Source: Paramacrobiotus metropolitanus (taxonomy: Eukaryota > Tardigrada > Eutardigrada > Parachela > Macrobiotidae). Taken from it: a DNA stretch of 64,000 nt. Shown piece by piece: positions 47,694-59,697 of this stretch (position 1 is the first letter of the stretch; each line of letters begins with the position of its first letter). Position numbers and translations under genes: made by a program. The stretch covers positions 1,178,001 through 1,242,000 of the forward strand of contig NW_026570221.1 in the NCBI RefSeq assembly GCF_019649055.1, in the 5' to 3' direction. The notes below the pieces were generated by a model that was not told the DNA's origin, did not search any database, and saw only the letters and a list, made by a program, of their open reading frames with translations.

Positions 47694-49542
47694 CTATGCA
47701 TTAGGTGCTATCAAATTTTTCTTTCTTCTACTTTTGCATTTCACAAGCTCCAATGCAAACATAAGCGCAGCAGCAGTCATGGAATATATCAGTAAGTAAA
47801 ATGTTGAGCCTAGTGCCGTAGCAGTAATGGGGGTGGCTTTTTGTCGCTGCGGTAATGGAGCGGATGGTGGTGGGATGTTGCGCGTGATGAATGTTACTGC
47901 CGTGTGGATATTGACAATGCGTTTAATGGCTCCTGTGCGTGCTAGATGGGTTACCCTATCGGAGCAAAAATGAGCCGATTTTTTACTGTGCTTACTGTAA
48001 GCAGGGCGTTTACTTACACGTTCGTAATCGGTTCATACAGCGGCGATCCCATTGGCAGCTGGAACATGGTCACAAAGTTGTACAATCCCATTCTGGTAGC
48101 AGTGACAAAGTTCTCTACTTGACAGTAGGCACTCTCATGCATGGCACAGATAACGGCGACACGCTCACCGTACTCCGAAATTGCACGGGCGTGAGCGGCA
48201 AACTGTTGTACGCTGCTACCGGAATCGTAGGTTCTTACTCTAGGAAGCATTTCTCGAAGGCCCATACTGTTCTACGATAAAAAAAACTTCGCCAAACATG
48301 TAGCAATATTCTGAAAACAGCATAAAACAACCTACCGGTTTAAAGGCATGCAAACGTATTGCTGATATCAACTACACACGTATTTGTGCATGTTCCGAAA
48401 TCTTGTTTCAGAAAACTGTGTAGTAATTAAATGCTATTACAATTTTAAAGAGGATCCTATTACTGAATATGTTTACCATGAGAGCAGGTTGCGAACTGCC
48501 AAACTGTAATAACGGATAAAACTTGGAATTCAAGAATTCAGTAACCGATCGAAACGGCGGGACGAGCTCAGTTGCCGTTAAATTCGAGCTCAAGAAAGCA
48601 TTCATGACGGTAACAGCCAACAGACAGTAAAGAAGCCACACGATGATTGACAAATAGCTCCCAAGAAACTGTTGCGGTTGATCAATGTCAGCTGCAAATG
48701 AAGAAAAATCGAAATTTAGATATGTATTTTATACACCTGAATCCAAACCGTTCTAAAACAACTGCTTTGCGTGTGGGCTGTACTTGCTTTGGCTTAGAAA
48801 GTTTCCGATAAGATTAAAGAAAACGTTAATCAAATCCGCTACTGTCGTTCGCAACGTTCGCCTACTCCACTTCATTCGACCTCGCTTCCGGATATTGCCG
48901 CGCTGCCTTCGCCACACGCGTATAAAAACCAATATTCCCAGCATGCACACTACGGTCCCGGCTAGTCCCGGCCATGTATCCCGTCCAAAGAAGCTCTTAA
49001 AGATACCAAATAAGATAGACTCGGATAAGACGCCGGAATCTACTAGCCATCGCCTGTGCACGGAAATATAATATTCCCGGACGATGTAGCCGGGTACCAG
49101 CATGAAATGTCGCATCCGGTTGGCATTGACGGCTAAAGGGCACACGCTCATCATGACCGTACCCCACAATAATTCCGCTGGAGCGCCATCGTAGCTTACG
49201 TTATCGGCTGTTTTGAATTTGGTCAGTGGTGGCACGGCAGCTTGCAAAACCAATCTACAAAAGTACTGACGTAAAAGCTGAAGTCGTTTTTGTGATTTCT
49301 CCCTAAAATTTTAAGCACATTTACCTATAATTCAGTCGTTTAGCCATGTAGCTTAGAAGTGTAATGGAAAGGCCGCAGAAACATCCCGAACCGACTGGGC
49401 TTTCGTAATTGTACGGTGGATTGTCGGAGATGCTGACCGTTACTACCGTCTGATTATGGACATCCCAGCCAATCTTATCGGAACACACGGTTAACTGCAG
49501 CGCCTGGCAGAGGCGATGTTCGCGATCTGTAGCCATGGCCAT
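47694..49542 (-). CDS. IR-like ionotropic glutamate receptor 8 (IRL8)
   Basis: Five exons: 49325-49542, 48788-49254, 48477-48691, 48018-48271 and 47694-47955, about 471 residues. It pairs with IRL6: NPPYNYESPVGSGCFCG, DNVSYDGAPAELLWG, CPLAVNANRMRHF with the ligand-type Arg, AFLSSNLTATELVPPF, S2 with YDSGSSVQQF and AMHESAYC, and final helix STFYLLIYSMTAAALMFALE. Exon 3 is the family-standard 215 nt. Phase bookkeeping at the exon 2 end works only if the intron begins GCAAGT, a GC-AG intron. The nearest GT, 4 nt further, would break the frame with exon 3. The start is the second or third Met of a longer open stretch, chosen because it matches the position of the starts in paralogues. Confidence 0.85.
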
Positions 49543-50295
49543 CCTTGTAAAAGTAGAAGTAGCGATCAGCACGCAGCAACATGAAGTCTTATTCCCGCAC
49601 TGCTTGCAAACAATCAAATACTGAAATTATCCACGCAGTGGCCAAGAAACTAAAGAGCTATCCATCAATGGTGCCACCGGCACTGACAGTTATAGTGAGA
49701 ATTACACAAATCCATCCAGTTATCCATGCGATCGCGGATCGACAAACCAGGAAGCGCAACGCTGTAGGCTTATTTGTTTCCCAAAGAATCACGTACTTGT
49801 GACATATGAAACGTCTATTGACAAACAGAAAATTACCTAACTTCGTTTTCTGGCGATATTCAATATTCTGCAACTGAAAGTCTCTGCAAACATATGACTT
49901 GGACTGGTGCGCGTGCGTTTGAATACTGCGCGGTGAAGCTCAATCAAACTAATGTTGCCGATCGGTCTACTCGGAAGTCGATGAAGCGCACCTTTGTTTG
50001 CAAAATTAGGCTTTAATGCTGATTCGTATAAAAAAAGTATCTACTGAGAGGGGCTTTAAATAAACATAGTGTATCCACTATCCAGCGCACAGCGGTAGTC
50101 TCCTACTCGTAAAACCAAAAAACGAAAGCACATAATGGGTGAAATGCTATGTTTTCCCAGTATTGGCACGAGTATGAGGATAAAAAAGAGCAAGATTAAC
50201 AAAATGCACCTTAAAATTAGTACGCTACCAATAAGAAATCATTCAAAGTGTATGCATGCATGCTTGTTTTACTGGTCAGTGAACCATAGAGAAAT
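49543..50295. other. Divergent intergenic region at the orientation switch
   Basis: IRL8 (minus) and IRL9 (plus) are head to head across about 750 nt, so both promoters should be here. I see no clear shared element or TATA box, and no coding sequence beyond short chance frames. Confidence 0.4.
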
Positions 50296-52227
50296 ATGGA
50301 TGACATGAAGTTATACCGCGCCTGTGAAACTCTCCGGCTTACTGTGTGCGCCCATTGGCCTTTTTCCGAAGCCGACGCCAACGATCACATTTTCCTGCAC
50401 GAGAACAAATTCAACATTTCCAATGTGATCACAGTAAGCGTGAACAACGATCCTCCATGGAGCTTTCAAAGTCCACCCAATTTCGGATGTTTTTGCGGAA
50501 TATCCGTTTCAATTCTAGAGTTAATTGGACGCGATCTCGGACTTCGGTAAATTAACGTTTCTAACTTGATGGTTTGAACCGAGGCATTAATTACGGAGCG
50601 TCTAAGTTTCTGTTTTCGATACATGCGCTGCTTTAATTACAAGTTTTCCCTGCATTTTAATAACATATTTAACAAGCTAGAAGCAATATGGTTTCAGTTT
50701 TATTTTACGCACGGAAAGCCGACTGGGCACTCTTGCGAAAACACCGGATGGTGTAAAGTATTACGGAGCAGCAGGTGATTTGCTCTTTGGATACGCCGAT
50801 ATGAGCATTGCTTCGTTATCTGTGACCTCGACTCGGCTGCAGCATTTCTGCATGGTGACCGGTTACCTGCTGCGGACCTACAAGGTATCCGTTCACGAGC
50901 GGTGGTTGGTTAAATCCAGTTCAGCGGCTGAGTCCATATTGGAAGCTTTGTTCTACACCGCCATGGCTAGCACGTGGCCAATAGTGTTAGTAACAGCCGT
51001 CTGTCTGTTTGTCACATTGATCTTGATGCGCTTTGTCAAGCACAAAAGTCTTCGGAAACACGCAGACGCGCATAAAGTGGTACCTCTGCATGTGCAATGC
51101 TTGGAGACCGGTTGGACAGTCATAAGCAACTTTTTCAGCCAAGGTAACCTCTTTGAATCAATGTTGGTTTTGTACTGTATTTACAGTTTCTATGCAAAAT
51201 TGTTTTTTCTATGCAAAATGTTTCAAGTGATATAATTAAATTAGCCGTTCACATTTTACTCGAGACTGTTAATTTCGTGCACTAAAATAATCGCAGTAGA
51301 ATGTTTCCCGGCAGATGACATGCAGCGACCTCGGCGCTTTGTGGGTGCAGCGCTAACAGTTACTGTCTGGTTGGTATGCCTATACTTCACCACCGCGATC
51401 ATGTTCGCCCGCGTCAACTCCAGTTTAACGGGCTCCATTTGGGTACCACCTTTCTCTACGGTGCCACAGTTTGCTGAATCCGATTACAGCCCCATGCTGC
51501 TTACCGCAACTTCGCCCATCGAATTCATGGTAAACTGCTTGGAAAAATTAGTTTTAAAATTTTTTATGCGAAAAGCACCAACAGACGAGGTAGATGCAAC
51601 GTCGTTAATAAAAGTATTTTGATATCGCGCAGACTGGCCGCGGAATGCAAATTTTGTTGAAGAGATTGCGTCGGTACGATGGTATCACTGTATTAGATGA
51701 TTTATTGTCATTGGCCGCGATGCTTTCGGAGACAGAAAAAATCGCGATTTTTACCAACGATGACGAAACACCCATTTATCGAAAGAAGGGCTTCACTGCC
51801 GCAATAGAACTGGCATATGGAACATCAGTCGCTCCGTTTCAGCTACCGCTGGGGTCGCCAAAAGCACCACAGATGCAAAAACTGTATGCGGTACAGTGGG
51901 TACACCCACCTGAATTAATCAATGCCTTCATGTTTGGGTTTGCATAGCTTCTTTTTAAGGATTGAATGGCTAACCATGACGGGCAATACAAAGGCTCTAA
52001 TTAATTTACACAAAGAAATCTTGTACCTGGCTCATGATTTTCCATTCGTGCCCAAATCGAAAATGGCTGTAAAGCGAGTGGCGTCAATCGGCACTGAAAG
52101 CTTGGAATCGACGATGAATGTTGTATTGATTCTTCTTGGCATTGCAGCTTTGTTGCTAGTTTTGGAAATTTCATGGCACTGGTTAGCTGTTTCGATGAAC
52201 CGCTCTTATCCGGCAGCGGTACGCTGA
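50296..52227 (+). CDS. IR-like ionotropic glutamate receptor 9 (IRL9)
   Basis: Intact plus-strand gene with five exons: 50296-50546, 50698-51143, 51315-51529, 51633-51883 and 51960-52227, about 476 residues. Exon 1 starts MDDMKLYRACETLRL and contains DPPWSFQSPPNFGCFCG. Exon 2 has KYYGAAGDLLFGYADMSIA and ASLSVTSTRLQHF; the S1 Arg is kept although the preceding Pro is lost. It continues with HERWLVKSS, membrane segment 1 and pore-loop end FFSQG. Exon 3 has ARVNSSLTGSIWVPPF. Exon 4 (S2) has RYDGITVLDDL and the acidic TNDDETPIYRKKGF. Exon 5 starts IEWLTMTGNTKALINLH and ends with a membrane helix. It forms a third subgroup with IRL10. Introns of about 75-170 nt are the shortest in the array. Confidence 0.87.
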
Positions 52228-52617
52228 GAAACTTTGCAAATTATCATGAGTGCAACTTCCGATTAAAGTGCTCGGCATTTGTTTGTGTAACCCGGTCGCA
52301 CTTTGTCAATACCGGGTACGCTTAGTTAGGAAACTGGTGCTCCACAATGGATACGCTTACAAGGTACTTCGGCTCCCCACGGTATACGCAGACAATCGAA
52401 CCGAATTCGATGGCACAGTTCTACTTCAAAGTAGAAGCAGCATACGTCACACCCTTTACCTTATATTCCAGTTTTAAGTTGCTATAATATTATATGTTTT
52501 TGAAGAAGCAACTGAGTAAGGTGGATTTACAAAACAAAGTGCAACACCTAAAAATATTGTAAATTTGTGCAAATCACGCATCCCCATTAGCATTTGCCAT
52601 TTATCGAGCAAAGGTTG
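52228..52617. other. Intergenic between IRL9 and IRL10
   Basis: The gap of about 390 nt has no recognisable feature. The two plus-strand genes are in tandem. Confidence 0.4.
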
Positions 52618-54581
52618 ATGGAAAAAGAAAAACTTTATCGTGTTTGTGAGGCTCTGCAGTTAACGATCTGTGCGCCTCAGTTTCTAGCGCAATCGGCTTC
52701 CGAAACTAGAGGTGGCGTTTTCGTGCACGAACTCGCTGCCAACACTTCGAGCATACTTACTGCCAGTGTCGCCGAAGAGCCGCCTTGGAGTTTTGAAAGT
52801 CCACCTGGTTCGGGATGTTTTTGTGGGATAAGCATTACAGCACTGTATTTCATTGGGCAAAAGCTTGGACTAAGGTATATACGCTGCACAATAGCATTTA
52901 GCTGAGTCTTGATCACTAGAACGGCATCTTTGACCTTTTTTTTACCGATGCAACATATTTTGGCACATTTTTTCAGTTGATCGTAGCACCTTTGCCCTTA
53001 TTTTCTAGGTTCATACTAAGTTCAGAGAATGTTAACGTAACTGTGGTGCGTAACGGGATCAAGTATTACGGAGCCCCCGCAGAGGTTATTCGAGGACATG
53101 CTGACGTCAGTATCTCGGCGCTATCCGTTATTTATACACGCCTGCAGCATTTAAACATGGTCACCGGTTATTTATTGCGGACTTATAAAATCTGTGTGCA
53201 TGAGCGCTGGTATATGGATTCCGGATGGGCGGCACAATCCATCCTTGACGGGCTGTTTGATAAAGCCTTAACCGGCACTTGGCCGGCGCTCTTACTAACG
53301 GGAATCTCACTTTTTGCGGCACTGAGGTTGTTGCGTTCAGCTAGGGAAATCAGAAGGATCTCTCGCGCCTCCTTGGGATCCAAACAACAAAATCAGCTCA
53401 GATATACGCTGCTATACGATGTTTGGGCACTTGTAACCAGCTTCTTTAGTCAAGGTATGTAAAGAATAATTTTCCGCCGCAAGAGAGTAAAGATTTACAA
53501 GCGTGCTCCAAACCGCAGGCGATATTCATAAGCCACACCGATTTGGTGGAGCGGCGCTGGCGGTGGTGATCTGGCTTCTGTATATCTATTTTTTAACTGC
53601 TATGATGATTGCCAATATTAGCTCTAGTTTGACTGGAACCTTTCTGACGCCTCCATTTAATACAATATCGGAGTTTGCCGATTCGGATTATCAGCCACTT
53701 CTATGGACCGAAACATCTCCGATTGAATATATGGTAGGTGCACGGTACACCATTGCACAGATTACCTAAGTACATAGCGTTTATAAGAAAACGAAGCGCG
53801 AGCTTTTTCAGAAAACACGCTAGACGCTAAAGTTTGTTTGCTAAAAAACAGATTTTAGCGTCCGTGCTTGCAAAATCTAGGCACTCAAGGCATTCGTTAG
53901 TGTATTTAATAAAAAATGCATCTCCATGATTAATCACTTTAATGAGGGAGCGTTGTGGTTTATATAGAGTGGCAATCAACTGGCGCCACTTTTAGGCAGG
54001 ATGCAGCGATTCGACAAAATCCCGACACTTGACGCATTTGTTGCCGTAGCCAGAAATCTTTCCGAGGATGTTAAAATTGCGACCTTTACCAAGGACGATC
54101 AAATTGCAATTTTTAAGCAAATGGGATTTATCTCATCCATCGAAAGGGCATACGAACGATTTATCTCTATGTACCAACTGCCACTTGGATCGCCTGTAGC
54201 ACCTCGGTTTACACACTTGTATCCATACAAGTCTTCCTATATTATTTTATTAATTTTATTATTTATTGTTTAATCGTTGAAACTTAATTCTGCATTTTCA
54301 GGGTTAATTGGATGGGTATGACTGGAAGTCTAAAACCTACAATCAGTTTACAAAGAGAATTGATTTATCTGGCGCATGGAGTACCGTCCGACAGCCGGCC
54401 CCAACGCTTTATTAAAGAGGCACAGTCGATTGGAGCGGAGAGCTTAAGATCAACTATGTATGCCGTCGGAGGCATGCTGTGCTTGTCCAGTATTTTATGT
54501 CTAATGGAAATTTTGTTCTGGAAATGTAGTCACAGAAAACGGTTTGTGACAGGTGCGGCTTCACCTGAGATTATGCAATAG
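52618..54581 (+). CDS. IR-like ionotropic glutamate receptor 10 (IRL10)
   Basis: Intact plus-strand gene: 52618-52874, 53009-53454, 53519-53733, 53968-54218 and 54302-54581, about 482 residues. Exon 1 starts MEKEKLYRVCEALQL and includes EEPPWSFESPPGSGCFCG. Exon 2 has KYYGAPAEVIRGHADVSIS and SALSVIYTRLQHL with the S1 Arg, HERWYMDSG, membrane segment 1 and the pore-loop end FFSQG. Exon 3 has ANISSSLTGTFLTPPF. Exon 4 begins SGNQLAPLLGRMQRFDKI, aligning residue for residue with IRL9, and has TKDDQIAIFKQ, in which the usual Glu/Thr of the acidic box is altered. Exon 5 starts VNWMGMTGSLK and ends with a helix and basic tail. The chosen exon 4 acceptor (53967) is not the first AG but restores the family length of 251 nt. 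Its 3' end converges on GC1. Confidence 0.87.
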
Positions 54582-54772
54582 CGTACCCTTGAGTAGGGTC
54601 ATACGATAACTCTAACAGGCGTGAGTAATATATATTAAGATGGTTTATAAATTTGTTAATCTTGAATTGCGAAGCCGCTTACAACTAGTCACAGCATAAC
54701 CAAAACAACACAAAGACTAGTGACTGAACCACGGTGACTTGAATAAAATAAGTACTGCGGACTGCAAAAGGT

Positions 54773-57700
54773 TTACTGCGCAATATCCAGCCAATATGTG
54801 ACCATTTTGCCTTTACCTTTGATAAGCACCTCTCCTCTAGAAATACACTGGAGGTTGCTTGTTGCTTTTACCAGAGCAGCGGCATCGCCACTTAGATGAA
54901 TTTTCGAACCCTCTCCGTGACTTTCCATTCGAGATGTGGTATTCACTGTGTCGCCAAAGCTACAAAACTACTTTACAAACCATTCACGATGCAGATAAGT
55001 ACCTATATGCAGTTTTATGCAAGTTCACGTGCTTCAATTTCGATCACAGTTTTTCGTTCGCTTACAGACAGTATCGTGGTCGCTGTAGTCCGGCCACCGC
55101 AGTGACGCATGGTCCTGCAGCAGAAAACAGATTCGAAAAGACTAGAACTATGGGGATTTGTGGATAATAATTATTGCATACCACTATGAATCCCAATGCG
55201 CAACTGCATTTTTGTGTATCCTAGCTTGTGGCCGAAAGTATGTATCAGGCGCCGTGCTACACGGCACATTTCTGAAGCGTGTTTGTCTCCGTTAGGCTTC
55301 GGTAATCCACTGGCAATCTACAGCCAAATGTAATACCAATGCTTTGGCAATCAAAATCTGCAGACAAAACTTCCTCGTATTAAGTATTTATAACACTCAC
55401 AAAATATGAATCGCTTATTGTTTCCACTTTGTACACGTCGAAGCCTCCGATAACCTCATCGAATAATCCGTGGGACTTGTTCAAAAACTCCACAACACTG
55501 AATGGCTGCATTTCACGCACAAATTCCAGGAAACCTACGATATCGCTAAACTGCAAGGTAACACAGGAATAACTCTCCGGAAGAACGGTTTCACGACGTC
55601 GTAGTTTTTCCACGACGCTTCTGTAAAATGAACCAAATTACTTTCGGCGATGTGGACTGCACTGTCGACCAGTTAATGAGCAAGTCAAATGGTGATTTTC
55701 ACGGCTCATGCTGAATACTCACGCTGGGAGCATATGTTGCAAAAGGGCATCACACTTGGCTCGTTCTACCAGGAGATCCTGAGTACGGAGTGCTACCGCA
55801 TGCTCCAGTTCAGAAGCGTATTTTGCCAGCGTCTGCATTACTCTTTCGACCACGGTTCGTTTTCCGTTTGCTTCCCGCAGGAGTCCGCACAAAGTCTCCA
55901 TGGTTGTCCGCTCCGATGGATTGTTGTCCATACATTTCAATAAAGCCTGCGCCAACGAGGTGCTCTTGAAAGTATTATGTTCTTGAGTAGCGCCTAACGC
56001 AAAGGTCAGTTAATTTAGTCCCCTAGCTGTTATGTTTTCAGAATGTATTGAGAAAGCCAATGGCATATTGTACCGACCGTCTTTCACAGAAATTGTATTG
56101 TCTTCATAACATTTCTCCGCAAAGATTTCCCAGAGTAGCGTTCCAGCGGCATACATGTTACTTCTACTCGAAGCCTTGCCGCAGTCGTCAACGGCGATAA
56201 TTTCCGGGGCGATGTGGTACATATCAAAAGCCGTGCATCTTCCGAAGCCTTGCACACCGAATCCAAACTTTAACATGCTGTAGACTGAGAAGTCCACCAG
56301 TTTTAGGTTGAAGTGATTATCGACCATACACGTTGAGCAGCTGATCAGTCCATGTTGGCGAAACGGAATGCATGTGTTAACAATTTTCACCGCCTACGAC
56401 ACAAGCAATCTTTAAAGAAGAAATTCAAGAAGAAAGGCGTTGCTGTCACGCTGCAGCTTTACGGCTGCTCTTTATACCTGTAGTAAATCAACCGCCAAGC
56501 TAATTTTTAAATTCCAGTCGAGCGTTATACCCGGTAATAGGAGAAACTGTTGTAAGGTGCCCCGCTGACAGTATTCATGCAGAAACATAACAGTTGTTGC
56601 TGATCGTTGAATTCCAATAAATCGCGCAAAATTTGCATGTATTAGTTCCATTCTCTGGAAAATCACTCAATATTGTTGCAGGCTGTGGCAAACTTCACTA
56701 ACGATGTCATCAGATTATTTGTTTAACGTACCGTTTTAACGCAAAGAAGGAAATCGCGCTTCATTCGGGCTTGCCGGAATCTAACTGCGCTGTCTAGCGC
56801 ACAGATTGTTACCGTAACCGGGCGGTCCTTGTATATAGCTTTCGTGTGGAATTGAAGATCTTTTGTCATTGTCTAACAGAGGCTGTGGTTTCTCGTCGCT
56901 TGTCGGGAAATCAGAAAATAACTACGTACCGTTTCAACTAATCCATCGTCAAAAATAACTGGTTCTTCAACTCCGTATTTGATTTTGTCAAGTTCCGCAT
57001 CCATCATGACCTTTCTGATAACCTCAGTAAAACATTATTCAGAACAGAATTAAGATCATTGCGCTAATATCATCGAATTAAGATCATTCGTATTTATCAC
57101 ATTGTAGTACATTTTATGTATATCATAGTGTACTTCCAGGCCAATACCTGAGAACGATTACGGTAGCAGCAACAAACAGTAGCACTCCGCCAACAATTTC
57201 AAAGATGTTCCGCCGGGAACTTTCTAAATAAGTCCGAACTTGGAGGAGCCGCAATGGAGTCAAAAGGGGATCTGATTAATGGTGACCGATTATTGAACTA
57301 ACCGGCACACGGCCCAGTTTTTCCGCTGAAGCCGCACTCTGGCATATCGAGAGGCATTTCTCCGCTGAACCATTCAACTGGTTTGATAGGCTTCAGCCAA
57401 AAAGTTGCGGCATCCTGGATCATAACGGGCTACAAAAATATTCAGCACGCAAACTTGAATTTATCGTCTGCTACTGCCGCTGTTGACGTAGAACCTCAAA
57501 AAGTCAGAGCGAACCTCGAAATTTCCGGTACTGAAATTCAGCTGCTGCACCTCCAGCTGTATTTGTCGTTCGCCAACCTCATCAAAACTAATTGTCCCCA
57601 CCGGTGTTTCAACGGTGCGATTCCAAAACCATTTGGCCATAAACCCGCTTTCTGGGATAATGGAATCGGATGAAGTCAACGTGGACAACGTCGCGTTGAT

Positions 57701-59697
57701 TACCTACCGGTTAGAACAAAATTCAGATATTAATGGTCATTAATTATAGTACGTAGTCAGTTCTCCAAACTCGCTCACCATTCCTAACATTCGCATACAG
57801 GCGTACTGCGTAATAGCGATCGGAGTGGGCTAACAGAAATCAGTCAAGAAAAATTATGCGGAAAATATAGCAAAATCCAAAAGCTAACCACATCGTTTTG
57901 CCGGTATGTATAATTGTAATCTGCTTTGGATCGACGTATCAGCTCTGGATATAGCGATTCTCTTGTACGCCTAGCCGCTGGACTGGATGGTGATGGAATA
58001 ACCAGAAGGAGTGATCTGTATGCTGCAAAAGCAATCTGCAAACAGCGTATTTCACAAGTCAGTGCTGCCGAAAAATCACACGCAATAAGAATGTCTTGGG
58101 AAATGCTGCCTACTTCGTCCCATTCGTCGTAGTTCTGCCATGTCACGTTACCATATAACGATGTGAAATATTCATACGGCGTCATGGTAATGTAAACCTG
58201 CCAAATGCGTTCGACATTTAATTTAGAAGAGTACTGGGAATTCGCAACTTACATAATCGCCATCCGTCATATTGTTCTGAGCTGCCTGAATCTAAATGGA
58301 AGAAAGCCGGCGGAAATTGCCGCGCAGCTTGTACAACCCCGTGACATCGTCGAATGAAAGGTCTTACCATGAAGTTGCGGAGAATATCGGCATGTCCAAA
58401 AAACATTACAACTATGATAAACACTGCCTTATACAAAGGTTAAGGCAAAAATAATGCATAACTCAGAACGTACTGCGAGCCGTCTTTTTAATTTCTTGGA
58501 GCACCGTTGCGAAGGACTGACTTTTGCTGGAATCGACAGTGGTAAAATAAGCTGCCGCATGAGGCGTGGCTTGTATTTGCCCCGCAATGGCTTGGCTGAT
58601 GACCGAAGCTACGATACCGGCCGTTCCGCCTATATCACACACCACATACACCGTCCGCCAGTTAAACCTTTGCAAAATGGACATCATGATTGCAATGTTT
58701 GGTCTGCTCATGATGGGTCCGGCCTGAATGATGTTCGGGAACAAAGCTTTATTCCGCCATGAGAATTCGTTGTAGGAGCTACCAATATGTTTACAACTTA
58801 TGGTTAGTCGAAGAGACAGTTCTAAACATACCGGCTGCGACGGCTGTATAGTACGACTTACATAATATGCTGATAAACTAAACTAATTCGTACACGAAAA
58901 CTCAGTCTGAAATAATGCATTTTTTTGCGTATCATAACAATAATCTAGTAACTTTATAGTGCCACCATGTACACGAGTACTTGTTGCACCTAACCTACCC
59001 AACGAGAACAAACTGGTTCCAGCCTGAAAAAACGAAGGACCAAGTAAAAAACCCAGTTAAGTGATGTCACGGTTGTGGAATCTATTTTATAATTGTAAAA
59101 GATAAAGGGTTAATTCTTACCTGTCGCAAGTCGAGCCACAGCAACCGCTTCACTGAAGCAACCTGCAATACTGACACTTTGGATGCGGACTTCGGCACAT
59201 ACATATTAGACTGACTCCTATTAATTAATTATCTTAATAACTGATTTAGCAAATTCCGAAGACATGGCACGAATAGTACGTAAGCCCAATTATATTTATA
59301 CTTCGTACTGTCTAGAATCGAATCACTACAACAGTACTAGTACGTCAGCGGCGCCTTCACCTGGGTAAGCAAAAACCACTATAGTGGAATTCAGGCGCCG
59401 TCGGTAATAATAATCAGAGAGCATAAAGTGAAACCCATCGGCTGCATCATCGCAAGTTGCAAAGGAATGGTTGAAAATATACGTTTGTTTAACCGAGAAA
59501 AATTCTGCGTAAATCTTTTGAATGTGTTCCAGCCCGAGATCCATGGCCGGGCCCGTCAACGGAAGATTGCTCATTCCAAAGGCGCGGATCATTCCCGGCG
59601 TAATGATTTCCACAGTAAAGTGTGTGCAGTTCGATCGTGTTACCAAATATCCGACGAGCACGACAAAACAGCAAACGCTTAGCCAAGCACCAAGCAT
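54773..59697 (-). CDS. Receptor guanylate cyclase (GC1)
   Basis: Single-pass receptor that makes cGMP from GTP. About twenty exons: 59361-59697, 59121-59162, 58999-59023, 58474-58778, 58368-58423, 58253-58285, 57889-58197, 57779-57829, 57515-57703, 57303-57429, 57148-57223, 56930-57014, 56732-56872, 56478-56654, 56078-56393, 55723-55993, 55401-55620, 55182-55317, 55066-55114 and 54773-54959. Order: signal peptide, ANF-type ligand-binding domain (AVAVARLATGWNQ, GDYVYITMTPYEYF), Cys motif (MPECGFSGKTGPC), membrane helix (FEIVGGVLLFVAATVIVL), kinase-homology domain lacking the catalytic HRD and DFG residues (HGLISC, VDFSVY), helical linker (TLAKYASELEHAV), cyclase domain. The cyclase keeps [17 protein letters not shown], the guanine-contact Cys in PRYCLFGD, and NTTSRMES. 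The 56078/55993 junction is the least certain: the intervening 84 nt are in frame except for one TAA. A GC-typical IGDAY is ISDSY here. Confidence 0.9.
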
